From: Streptomyces pyxinicus
Lineage (GTDB): Bacteria > Actinomycetota > Actinomycetes > Streptomycetales > Streptomycetaceae
DNA: 64,000 nt
Direction of reading: 5' to 3'
Assembly: GCF_024753135.1 (NCBI RefSeq)
Contig: NZ_JANUGP010000007.1
Location: forward strand, 186,001 to 250,000
How positions within the stretch are numbered: position 1 is the stretch's first letter; each line of letters begins with the position of its first letter. The position numbers were made by a program, and so were the translations under genes. Of the stretch, positions 7,893 through 15,202 are shown one piece after another. The notes beneath the pieces are model-generated. The model saw nothing but the letters and a program-made list of their open reading frames with translations. It searched no databases and was not told where the DNA came from.

Positions 7893-9881
7893 TCAGTGCT
7901 TCCGCCACCAGCGGGCTTCGGGGCCGGAGACGTCGCGGAGGGTGTTGGTGGCGCAGTGGATCTCGCCCTCGCTGACGTGTGTGCTGATGAGGTCGTCCAC
8001 GTAGCTCACCCGGTATCCGGTGGCGTGGAAGGCGGCGGTGATGGCCTCGGCGAAGACGTCCTTGCCGTCCACGACCGGGCCGTAGGGCTTGGGGGCGACG
8101 TAGTGCCCGCCGTTCAGCACGAGGCCGTTGACGGTGCCGGGGATCTCGGCGACGGCGTCCCGCATCGCCGCCAGCTGCTTCTGCTTGGCGTCCTTCTCCG
8201 GGCCGTCCTTCATACCGCGGATCTCGGTCTCCAGAACGGCGTAGTCCAGGGACCGGGCGGTGTACAGGGCGGGGACCCGGACGATCTCGGCGTCCGTCAG
8301 GCCCGTTTTCGCCTTGAGTACGGCGAGGTTGGCGTCGATGCGTTCGGCGGCTCGTTCGTTGGTGCCGGTGAACTGGGCGTCGCCGAGGAAGGCGTCGACG
8401 CTGCGCTGGTCGATCCGTCCGTCGTACGGCCACTCCAGCTTGGGCAGTCCGCCGTGCAGCGGGTCCGAGCCGTGGCCCTTCTTCCGCACGTCGCGCAGGA
8501 GGGCGAGGCCGGCCCGCGGGTCGGCGACCACGGCGCGCCAGCCCAGTCGGCTTCCGGGTGCCGGCAGGAACTGGACGAACTCGTCGACGTGGCCGACGGT
8601 CAGCCACGAGGTGTCGAGGGAGACCGGGTCCTGCGTGCCCTGGGCCCGCAGGAAGGCGAGCATCTCGGGCGCGGGACCGTTCTTGCCGGGGGCGGTCCCG
8701 TCACCGCCGATGACGATGCGGCCGTGCGGGTTGCCGGGGCTCGGCGGTACCGTCTCCAGATTGCCCATCGAGTCGTAGCTGCTGTTCTCGTCGACGTCGG
8801 GCACGTGGCCGATGTGGACGGCCGCTACGTCGTGTCCGGCGAGTTCGGTGAAGGCGGTCCGCGTGGCGACGCGCCGGTCGTCGTTGACCGAGGTGATCAG
8901 GACGCGCATGCCGTGCGGGCGGCCGTCCCGGCCGGGGACGGAGACGTAGCCCGGTTCGAAGATGTCCTGGGCCCAGGCGTCTCCCTTCGTGTCGAGGACA
9001 CGGGAGGGACGGCGCACTCCGCCGGCGGGCAGCGCGGCGTCCAGTTCCTTCGTGAACGCCTCCCCGTAGGTGTCGCCGTCGTCGGTTCCGGCCCGCAGCA
9101 CCTCCTGGACGGGAGCGGTGTTCAGCTGGGTCAGCACGGGGGCCTGACGCAGTTTCAGGACGGCCGAGGAACCGGTGCCGTCCGCGGTCACGGCCAGGGT
9201 GACGCTGGTACGGCCCTGCCACCCGGCGGCGTCCCTGACCACGTCGCGGCCCTCCACGCCGAACTCCACGCCGCGCCGCAGCTCCTGTGCGGTGAGCCGG
9301 GTTTCCGGGCCGACGGCCTCCCAGCCGCGCGGTGCGGAACCGCCGGGCCGGTGGACGAACAGCCGTATCCGGTCCGCGTCGCGTGCGGGGACGGTGACGC
9401 GGGCGCTCGCGGAGGCGGGGGCTTCGGGCCAGGCCCGGGTGCGGAAGCGACTGAGGTCGGCTTCGTCGTCGCTGCCGTTGACCACGTCGTCCGCGGCGTC
9501 GTTGCAGGCCGCCAGGTCGCGGTCGGTCTTGTTCTGCTCCCAGCGGTGGGTGCGGATCAGCTCGGCCCATTCCGCTTCGGCTTTCGCGCGGTCGGGTTCG
9601 TCCTCCAGCTCCGCGCGCTTCTTGTCGAACGCCTCGTCATTGGCGTCCTCCCGGTCCACGGCCTGGTCGACCAGTGTGCGGGCGCGGGAGCGGCAGACAC
9701 CCGCGTCGTCGTCGATGTTCGGCAGGAAGAGCAGGTCGGGTCCGGCGGCCTTCGGCTGGTCCGTGAGGAGTTCGGCGACGGGCGCGCCGGCGGCCGCGGC
9801 GGGGACGGCCAGCCCCAGAGCCCCGGCGGTCATGATGCCGGTCAGCAGGAGGCCGCGCGTGTGAAGTCTCATGCGGCGCAT
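7893..9881 (-). CDS. Secreted protein-arginine deiminase (PAD) family enzyme
   Basis: This 662-residue protein has a signal peptide to about residue 31 (ends PAAAAG). It matches the C-terminal catalytic domain of peptidylarginine deiminases: WAQDIFEPGYVSVP (Asp306, equivalent to the first catalytic Asp of animal PADs), VGHVDEFVQFLP (His431 and Asp433), and GEIHCATN (nucleophile Cys643). PADs hydrolyse protein arginine to citrulline, releasing ammonia. A mature secreted form would act outside the cell on host, competitor or own wall proteins. The N-terminal 300 residues are a helical segment plus a beta domain. The start may instead be the ATG at 9872; neither has a clear ribosome site. A two-component system lies directly upstream on the same strand. 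Confidence 0.88.
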   Translation of the reverse strand: MRRMRLHTRGLLLTGIMTAGALGLAVPAAAAGAPVAELLTDQPKAAGPDLLFLPNIDDDAGVCRSRARTLVDQAVDREDANDEAFDKKRAELEDEPDRAKAEAEWAELIRTHRWEQNKTDRDLAACNDAADDVVNGSDDEADLSRFRTRAWPEAPASASARVTVPARDADRIRLFVHRPGGSAPRGWEAVGPETRLTAQELRRGVEFGVEGRDVVRDAAGWQGRTSVTLAVTADGTGSSAVLKLRQAPVLTQLNTAPVQEVLRAGTDDGDTYGEAFTKELDAALPAGGVRRPSRVLDTKGDAWAQDIFEPGYVSVPGRDGRPHGMRVLITSVNDDRRVATRTAFTELAGHDVAAVHIGHVPDVDENSSYDSMGNLETVPPSPGNPHGRIVIGGDGTAPGKNGPAPEMLAFLRAQGTQDPVSLDTSWLTVGHVDEFVQFLPAPGSRLGWRAVVADPRAGLALLRDVRKKGHGSDPLHGGLPKLEWPYDGRIDQRSVDAFLGDAQFTGTNERAAERIDANLAVLKAKTGLTDAEIVRVPALYTARSLDYAVLETEIRGMKDGPEKDAKQKQLAAMRDAVAEIPGTVNGLVLNGGHYVAPKPYGPVVDGKDVFAEAITAAFHATGYRVSYVDDLISTHVSEGEIHCATNTLRDVSGPEARWWRKH

Positions 9882-9958
9882 GCTGGCAGAGCGTTATGCG
9901 GGTCCTGTCAGGATCTTGTGGGCCTCGACCCGCACAGTTCCAGCCGCCCCTCATGTGG

Positions 9959-11758
9959 TCAGTTGGGGAGTCTCAGGGTGAACGTCGTCCCCGCCCCGAC
10001 GGTGCTGTCGACCGAGACGGTGCCGCCGTGCGCTTCCATCAGTTTCCGGACGATCGCCAGCCCCAGTCCGCTGCCGCCGGTAGTGCGGTTACGGGATTTC
10101 TCCGCACGCCAGAACCTGTCGAACACGTGGGGCAGGTCCTCGGCGGCGATGCCCGTCCCGGTGTCCGCGACCTCGATCACCGTCAGGTCGCCGGCGGCCG
10201 TGACCCGTAGTTCCACCGAGCCGTCGGCCGGAGTGTGCCGGATCGCGTTGGAGAGCAGGTTGCCCACGATCTGCCGGAGCCGTACCGGATCGCCCTCGAT
10301 CCAGTGTTCCCGCGACGCTTCGACGGTGATCCGCACGCCCGCCGCCTCGGCGCGGGCCCGGTAGGCGGAGCCCGCCTGGTGCGCCAGCTCGGCCACGTCG
10401 AGCTGCTCGGGATGCGTGCGCAGTTCGCCCGCGTCGGCCGCGGCCAGGTCCTGCAGGTCGTCGATGACGTGCTGGAGCAGGACGGCCTCCTCGTGCAGCG
10501 AGGCGAGCAGGTCTTCGTCGGCCGGTACGTGGCCGTCCTGAGCCGCCTCCACCCAGCCCCGGATGTTGCTCAGCGGGGTGCGCAGTTCGTGCGCCACGTC
10601 GCCGACCATGACGCGGCGCTGTCTCTCCAGGCGGTCGCGGTGGACGGCCATGTCGTTGAACGTCCTCGTGAGCTGCCCGATCTCGTCGCCGGTGGTGACC
10701 GGGACCAGGGCGCTGCCGCCGTCTCTCATGCGCTGGGCCGCGTCCGTCAGCGCCCGCAGCGGCCGGGCCAGCCTGGTGGCGGCGAGCACGCTGACGCCGA
10801 CGGCCAGGGCAAGGACGAGTCCCGCGGCGCCCGCGACCTGGGCGATGCCGGTGCCGGAGAGATGGAACCTCTGGGTGGCCGGGCCTTCGGGACCGACGAA
10901 GAGCTGGGCCGGCGGTGCCACGCTCGACTTGAGCAGCGCCCGGCGTCCTTGGGTGATGCAGGCCGGGACCCGCCGCTCTGCGCCCTGCCTGCGGGGGGAC
11001 GCCTCGGCGGCGACGAGACGCCAGGTGAAGTCCGGTGCCACCTGGACGCCGTTCAGCCCGGTGTCCTTGAGGCACTCGGCGACCCGTGCGTCGAGATCGT
11101 GCAGTGCGGCCCGCTCGGTCGGCGTGGGCTCTGCCAGCTGGGAGCCGTCGCAGGCCGTGGCCCGCTGGTCGTCCGAGCCGGTGAAGGTGCGGACCTCGGG
11201 GCGTCCGCTCGGCGTGGTGACCACGGTGGCCTCCACCCCCTGCTCGCGCAAGCAGCCGACCTGGCGGGTCGCGTAGGCGTCCAGCGTGCGTTCCTCGGCG
11301 GCGGTGAGCCGGAACGGGCCGGTGGCGCGCGGGTCGATGGGATCGGCGCGGTTGACGGACAGCGGGTCGATGACGGCCCAGGCCCGGCCGGGCAGCCCGC
11401 CGGGCCGGGGTGCGCTGTCCGACACGGGGGTGCCGCCCTGCGTGGTGAGGGCGATCCGGCGGTGGGTCTTCCGGGCGAGGTCACGGATCACGGGCCGTAC
11501 GCCGTCCCAGGTCCGGTGGGTGGCCGCGTAACCGGTCAGGGTGTCCAGCAGCAGGGTGTCGTCGGCGAGGACCTGACCCTGTTGCTTGTCAATGGCGCCG
11601 GAGGTCGTCCGGACCGCGATCCAGGCGGTGGCGGCGACCGAGCAGGCGGCGACCAGCACCGTGACGGCCAGCATCCGCATGAGCAGGCCCCTGCGCCGCA
11701 GCGGGCCGGCGGCCCTCCAGCCTCCGGCGCCCTCGTCCCGGCCCCTACGCACGGTCAA
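9959..11758 (-). CDS. Membrane sensor histidine kinase with cysteine-rich extracellular domain
   Basis: This 599-residue kinase has TM1 at about 28-50, an extracellular sensor at about 51-305, TM2 at about 307-327 and a HAMP domain at about 328-380. The H box is AHELRTPLSN (His390). The N box (GNLLSNAIRHTP) and the ATP-lid motifs (DTGTGIA, GGSGLGLAIV) sit near the end. All key residues are present, so it should autophosphorylate and pass phosphate to the adjacent regulator. The sensor has four cysteines (169, 203, 229, 267) arranged around repeats of a C-L-K/R-x-x-G motif. The start overlaps the regulator's stop by 14 bp, so they are one operon. The signal sensed is unknown. Confidence 0.9.
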   Translation of the reverse strand: MTVRRGRDEGAGGWRAAGPLRRRGLLMRMLAVTVLVAACSVAATAWIAVRTTSGAIDKQQGQVLADDTLLLDTLTGYAATHRTWDGVRPVIRDLARKTHRRIALTTQGGTPVSDSAPRPGGLPGRAWAVIDPLSVNRADPIDPRATGPFRLTAAEERTLDAYATRQVGCLREQGVEATVVTTPSGRPEVRTFTGSDDQRATACDGSQLAEPTPTERAALHDLDARVAECLKDTGLNGVQVAPDFTWRLVAAEASPRRQGAERRVPACITQGRRALLKSSVAPPAQLFVGPEGPATQRFHLSGTGIAQVAGAAGLVLALAVGVSVLAATRLARPLRALTDAAQRMRDGGSALVPVTTGDEIGQLTRTFNDMAVHRDRLERQRRVMVGDVAHELRTPLSNIRGWVEAAQDGHVPADEDLLASLHEEAVLLQHVIDDLQDLAAADAGELRTHPEQLDVAELAHQAGSAYRARAEAAGVRITVEASREHWIEGDPVRLRQIVGNLLSNAIRHTPADGSVELRVTAAGDLTVIEVADTGTGIAAEDLPHVFDRFWRAEKSRNRTTGGSGLGLAIVRKLMEAHGGTVSVDSTVGAGTTFTLRLPN

Positions 11759-12449
11759 GGCCCGCGGTGAGCTTGTAGCCGACGCCGTACACCGTGAGCA
11801 GCCGGGACGGCCGGCCCGGAGACGTCTCGATCTTCTTGCGCAGGTTCACGACGTGCGCGTCCACGGTGCGGGTGGAGACGAACCGGTCGATGCCGTGCAG
11901 TTCCTGCAGCAACTGCTGGCGGCTGAACACCCTTTCCGGCTGGTCCGCCAGCGCGGCGAGCAGCCGGAACTCCCCCGGCGTGCACTCGACCGGCCGCCCT
12001 TCCACGGTCACCAGATGACGGACCGGGTCGACGGTGACCGCGCCGACGGACAGCACGGACGAGGGGCCGGCTTGGTGCCGCCGTGCCGTCCGGCGCAGCA
12101 GTGTCCGCACGCGGGCGACGAGTTCGCGCGGGCTGTAGGGCTTGGTGAGGTAGTCATCGGCGCCGAGGTCGAGGCCGAGGAGCAGATCGTCCTCGGTCGA
12201 CCGCGCGGTGAGCATGAGGACGGGCAGGTCCTCGTTCGACGAACGGAGGATGCGGAGCACGTCCAGGCCGTCCACGCGCGGCATCATCACGTCGAGGACG
12301 AGCAGGTCGGGCGTGGTCCGCCGGATGTGTTCCAGCGCGTCCCGGCCGTCCGGGACGACCACGACGTGATGCCCCTCGCTCTCCAGGTAGACGCGCGCGA
12401 GCCGCGCCTGTTTCTCATCGTCCTCGGCAACCATCACATGTGCGCACAC
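11745..12449 (-). CDS. OmpR/PhoB-type response regulator
   Basis: This 234-residue protein has a receiver domain at 1-120 with acidic pocket EDD (9-11), phosphoacceptor Asp53 in LVLDVMMP, and Lys in LTKPYS. The winged-helix DNA-binding domain occupies about 135-230 (TPGEFRLLAALA, VDAHVVNLRKKIE, VYGVGYKL). It is first in a minus-strand run of regulator, kinase, deiminase and hydrolase, so the last two are the natural candidates for its regulon, though gaps of 77 and 71 bp leave room for separate promoters. The GTG at 12449 was chosen for a normal receiver N-terminus; the ATG at 12434 is an alternative. Confidence 0.9.
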   Translation of the reverse strand: MCAHVMVAEDDEKQARLARVYLESEGHHVVVVPDGRDALEHIRRTTPDLLVLDVMMPRVDGLDVLRILRSSNEDLPVLMLTARSTEDDLLLGLDLGADDYLTKPYSPRELVARVRTLLRRTARRHQAGPSSVLSVGAVTVDPVRHLVTVEGRPVECTPGEFRLLAALADQPERVFSRQQLLQELHGIDRFVSTRTVDAHVVNLRKKIETSPGRPSRLLTVYGVGYKLTAGLDRA

Positions 12450-12648
12450 GCGAACGAGGATAGGCAGCCTGCCGGGAATGGCAGGAGAGAAAGCGGGCGC
12501 GCTGACCGGTCGCTCATGTCCGCCTGACAGCTTCCTCACATTTCCCGGCGAACCTGCGGGCGGCCACGCGTGAAGTGACGTGCCCGGCTGAGCACTTCGC
12601 CGTCCCGGTAGGGTGGCGCCAGTCTGTCCGCTGTCTTTGGAGCGCACC

Positions 12649-12864
12649 GTGAAGATCCTGCTGACCATGGCAGTCGTGATTGTGCTGGCCCTGCTCTACC
12701 TGCTGCCGTCGTACCTGGCTTTCACGCGGGGCGCCAAGGACCGATGGCTGATTCTGGTCATCAACGTCTTCCTGGGCGGATCGATCATCGGCTGGGGCGT
12801 GGCCCTGTACATGGCGCTTCGCACGCCGAAGAACGCCGGCAGGCCCTCGCAGGCACTGAACTAG
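12649..12864 (+). CDS. Superinfection immunity family small membrane protein (T4 Imm-like)
   Basis: This 71-residue protein starts at a GTG with GGAG 6 nt upstream. It has two transmembrane helices, about residues 2-22 and 32-55, separated by a short charged turn (TRGAKDRW), and a small polar tail. This layout and the core (LPSYLAFTRGAKDRW... NVFLGGSIIGWGVAL) fit the Imm_superinfect family, named after the phage T4 protein that blocks DNA injection by related phages. In bacteria members are common and mostly uncharacterised, so a phage role here is a possibility, not shown. It stands divergently from the two-component operon. Confidence 0.75.
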   Translation: MKILLTMAVVIVLALLYLLPSYLAFTRGAKDRWLILVINVFLGGSIIGWGVALYMALRTPKNAGRPSQALN

Positions 12865-12889
12865 CCCTCCTGCTCCGTCCCCGGTGTGG

Positions 12890-13201
12890 TCACTCGCGGG
12901 TGAGCCACAGCGGTGAGGGGCCGTCGGTCTCGGTGGCGCCGGTGGCTTTCATGTCGCCGGCGGCGGCGCGCAGGAGGGTGCGGCCCATGGCGATGAGGGC
13001 GCGGCCGGCGGCGAGTTCGTCGCCGATGTCGGGGTTGTCGGAGTCGTAGGGGCTGCGGCGGGCCTCGGCGCAGCTCTCCAGGACGTTGTCGCCGGTGTCG
13101 AGGACGATCCGGGCGGTGGTGTCCGGGTCGCGCTCGGACAGGTAGAGGTTCAGCCGCCATTCCTTGACGGCCGGCGGACGGCTGCTCAGGGGTCGGGTCA
13201 T
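12890..13201 (-). CDS. DUF1876 family protein
   Basis: This 103-residue protein starts at the ATG at 13201, with a strong GGAGGAGAG site. The core (KEWRLNLYLSERDPDTTARIVLDTGD, with alternating strands and one long helix AAGRALIAMGRTLLRAAA) fits DUF1876, a small actinobacterial family with a dsRBD-like alpha-beta fold. No function is established. It converges with the superinfection-immunity gene and diverges from the YchJ-like gene. Confidence 0.8.
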   Translation of the reverse strand: MTRPLSSRPPAVKEWRLNLYLSERDPDTTARIVLDTGDNVLESCAEARRSPYDSDNPDIGDELAAGRALIAMGRTLLRAAAGDMKATGATETDGPSPLWLTRE

Positions 13202-13319
13202 CGTCCGTCTCTCCTCCCGGCGTCGCGCGGGTCGTCCGGCGGGGCGCGTCGGTACGGCCCTTCCACTGTGCACCCGGGCGGCGGCGGGCGCCCGTCCTGC
13301 CACGGGCAGAATGGGGCCC

Positions 13320-13694
13320 ATGACCTCGCGTACCTGCCCCTGCGGACTCCCTGCGACCTACGACGCCTGCTGCGGCCGGTTCCACTCGGGCGCGGCGAGC
13401 GCGCCGAGCGCCGAGCTGTTGATGCGGTCGCGGTACTGCGCGTTCGTGAAGGGGGACGCCGGGTATCTGCTGCGGACCTGGCATCCGCGGACCCGGCCGG
13501 AGCGGCTGGAGCTGGACCCCGGCACGCGGTGGACGGGGCTGGAGATCCTGGAGAGCGCGGACGGTTCGGCGTTCCACGCGGCGGGCACGGTGACGTTCCG
13601 GGCCTCGTACCGGGGTGGTGAGCTGGTGGAGCGCAGCCGGTTCGAGCGGGTGGGCGGGGCGTGGGTGTACGTGGACGGGGACTTCCTGGACTGA
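13320..13694 (+). CDS. YchJ-like SEC-C protein (UPF0225 family)
   Basis: This 124-residue protein begins with the SEC-C zinc motif CPCG...YDACCGRFH (four Cys at residues 6-18) followed by an NTF2-like fold (LMRSRYCAFVKGDAGYLLRTWHP, FRASYRGGELVERSRFERVGG). Length and motifs match the UPF0225/YchJ family. SEC-C modules bind zinc and often contact SecB or ribosome-associated factors; the family's role is unknown. An ATG 9 bp upstream is also possible. From memory the S. coelicolor orthologue lies immediately before the gluconate operon, as here. Confidence 0.85.
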   Translation: MTSRTCPCGLPATYDACCGRFHSGAASAPSAELLMRSRYCAFVKGDAGYLLRTWHPRTRPERLELDPGTRWTGLEILESADGSAFHAAGTVTFRASYRGGELVERSRFERVGGAWVYVDGDFLD

Positions 13695-13699
13695 CGGGG

Positions 13700-13740
13700 C
13701 TGAGGTGCGTCGGTCTTCTGGACTGAGGTGCGTCGGTCTT
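13700..13740. repeat. Short direct repeat (18 bp, two copies)
   Basis: The sequence CTGAGGTGCGTCGGTCTT occurs at 13700-13717 and again at 13723-13740, directly after the YchJ-like stop codon. It is a local tandem duplication of the gene's 3' flank with no evident function. Confidence 0.7.
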
Positions 13741-13759
13741 CAGACCCCTCAGACCCCTG

Positions 13760-14461
13760 TCACGGTGCCAGGATGTCGAGTTCCTGGAGGGCGCCCGTGG
13801 TGATCTCCCGGGTCAGTTCCTCGGCACGGGCCGCGTCGCGGGCGCGGACGGCCTCGGCGACCCGGACGTGCAGGGTGACGGCGGCGGGGTCGGGGTCCTC
13901 GAACATGACCTCGTGGTGGGTGCGGCCGGCCAGGACCTCCGCGACGACGTCGCCGAGGCGGGCGAACATCTCGTTGCCCGAGGCGGTGAGGATGACCCGG
14001 TGGAAGGCCATGTCGTGGACCAGGTACTTGTCCAGCCGGTGGCCGCGCGAGTTGGCGACCATGCCGAGCGCGCACTCGGTGAGTTCGGCGCACTGGTCGG
14101 CGGTGGCGTTCCGGGCGGCGAGTCCCGCGGCGACCGGTTCGACGGCGGAGCGCAGCACGGTCAGGGAGCGCAGCTGGTGGGGGCGGTCGGCGCCGGCCAG
14201 GCGCCAGCGGATGACCTGCGGGTCGTAGACGTTCCACTCGGCCTTGGGGCGGACGGTGACGCCGACGCGGCGGCGGGATTCGACCAGGTGCATGGATTCG
14301 AGGACCCGGACCGCCTCACGCATCACGGAGCGTGACACCTCGAAGTGCTGGGCGAGTTCGTCGGTGCGCAGAACGCTGCCGGGAGGGTACTCGCCCGCTG
14401 TGATCGCGGGTCCGAGGGTGTCCAGTACGCGTCCGTGCAGCCCTCGGCCCGGTGTGCTCAT
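13760..14461 (-). CDS. gntR: GntR/FadR-family repressor of the gluconate operon
   Basis: This 233-residue protein has an N-terminal winged helix-turn-helix (about residues 10-75: LGPAITAGEYPPGSVLRTDELAQHFEVSRSVMREAVRVLES) and a C-terminal FCD ligand domain (about 95-225). The FCD metal/ligand residues are in HDMAFHRVI and EVMFEDPD. It is divergent from gluconokinase and gluconate permease, with a palindrome-bearing intergenic region, so it is most likely the gluconate-responsive repressor of gntKP and itself. This matches the known gntR-gntK-gntP order in S. coelicolor. Confidence 0.92.
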   Translation of the reverse strand: MSTPGRGLHGRVLDTLGPAITAGEYPPGSVLRTDELAQHFEVSRSVMREAVRVLESMHLVESRRRVGVTVRPKAEWNVYDPQVIRWRLAGADRPHQLRSLTVLRSAVEPVAAGLAARNATADQCAELTECALGMVANSRGHRLDKYLVHDMAFHRVILTASGNEMFARLGDVVAEVLAGRTHHEVMFEDPDPAAVTLHVRVAEAVRARDAARAEELTREITTGALQELDILAP

Positions 14462-14495
14462 GCACTCAGCGTACGGCCTGGATCACAGAGCCAAA

Positions 14496-14519
14496 AAGTC
14501 AGACTTATATGTCACAGAC
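14496..14519. promoter_or_regulatory. Candidate GntR operators between gntR and gntK
   Basis: Two adjacent short palindromes lie 35 bp upstream of the gntR start: AAGTCAGACTT (14496-14506, perfect 5-1-5) and GTCACAGAC (14511-14519, GTC-n3-GAC). Paired half-sites of this GTC/GAC type are typical of FadR-subfamily GntR regulators. The intervening TTATAT could be a -10 element. Confidence 0.5.
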
Positions 14520-14601
14520 TCTTGAATTCGTCGTACCTAATGGGTTTCAGTGTGGCGACGCCGCCGTGGCGTCGGATGTCGAGGAAGACAGCGAGGCAGA
14601 G

Positions 14602-15120
14602 ATGCGTACCCCCCAGGTCGTCGTCGTGATGGGCGTCGCGGGGACGGGCAAGACCACGATCGGTCCCTTGCTCGCCGCGCGACTGGGCGTCCCGTACGCC
14701 GAGGGCGACGACTTCCATCCGCGGGCCAACATCGACAAGATGTCGGCCGGTGTCCCGCTCGACGACAGCGACCGCTGGCCATGGCTCGACGCCATCGGAC
14801 ACTGGGCGCACGGGCGGGCCGGGCTCGGCGGGGTGGTCAGCAGCTCGGCGCTGAAGCGGGCCTACCGCGACCGGCTCAGGTCGGTCGCCCCCGGTGTGGT
14901 GTTCGTGCACCTGACCGGTGACCGGAAGCTGATCGGGGACCGGATGCGGCAGCGGCAGGGGCACTTCATGCCGACCGCGCTGCTGGACTCCCAGTTCGCC
15001 ACGCTCCAGCCGCTGGCGGCGGACGAGGCGGGAGTCGCCGTGGACGTCGCCGGCAGCCCCGAGGAGATCACCGAACGCGCCGTCCGGGCGCTGGACGCGC
15101 TTCCCTCCGCATCCGTGTAG
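14602..15120 (+). CDS. gntK: Gluconokinase
   Basis: This 172-residue enzyme is the standard size for the GntK family. Walker A is GVAGTGKT at residues 11-18; the substrate region is YAEGDDFHPRANIDKMSAGVPLDDSDR. The later SSSALKRAYRDRLR and RQGHFMPTALLDSQFATLQPL are diagnostic for gluconokinase. It phosphorylates D-gluconate to 6-phosphogluconate with ATP, feeding the pentose phosphate pathway. The ATG at 14602 was chosen to fit family length; an in-frame ATG at 14509 would add 31 unconserved residues across the promoter region. The permease gene follows 82 bp later. Confidence 0.95.
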   Translation: MRTPQVVVVMGVAGTGKTTIGPLLAARLGVPYAEGDDFHPRANIDKMSAGVPLDDSDRWPWLDAIGHWAHGRAGLGGVVSSSALKRAYRDRLRSVAPGVVFVHLTGDRKLIGDRMRQRQGHFMPTALLDSQFATLQPLAADEAGVAVDVAGSPEEITERAVRALDALPSASV

Positions 15121-15202
15121 CACCCCGTGTAGCACCGCACCCGGATAACACCGCATCCGGGTGGCCCGCACCCCCGTCCCCCGTAACCGCAAGGGAACCC
15201 CC

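Noticed and set aside
7822..8607. Upstream extension of the hydrolase reading frame to 8607
   Set aside because: It lies antisense-frame inside the deiminase gene, is Arg/Pro low complexity and has no signal-like start; the GTG at 7821 with GGAG and signal peptide is far better.
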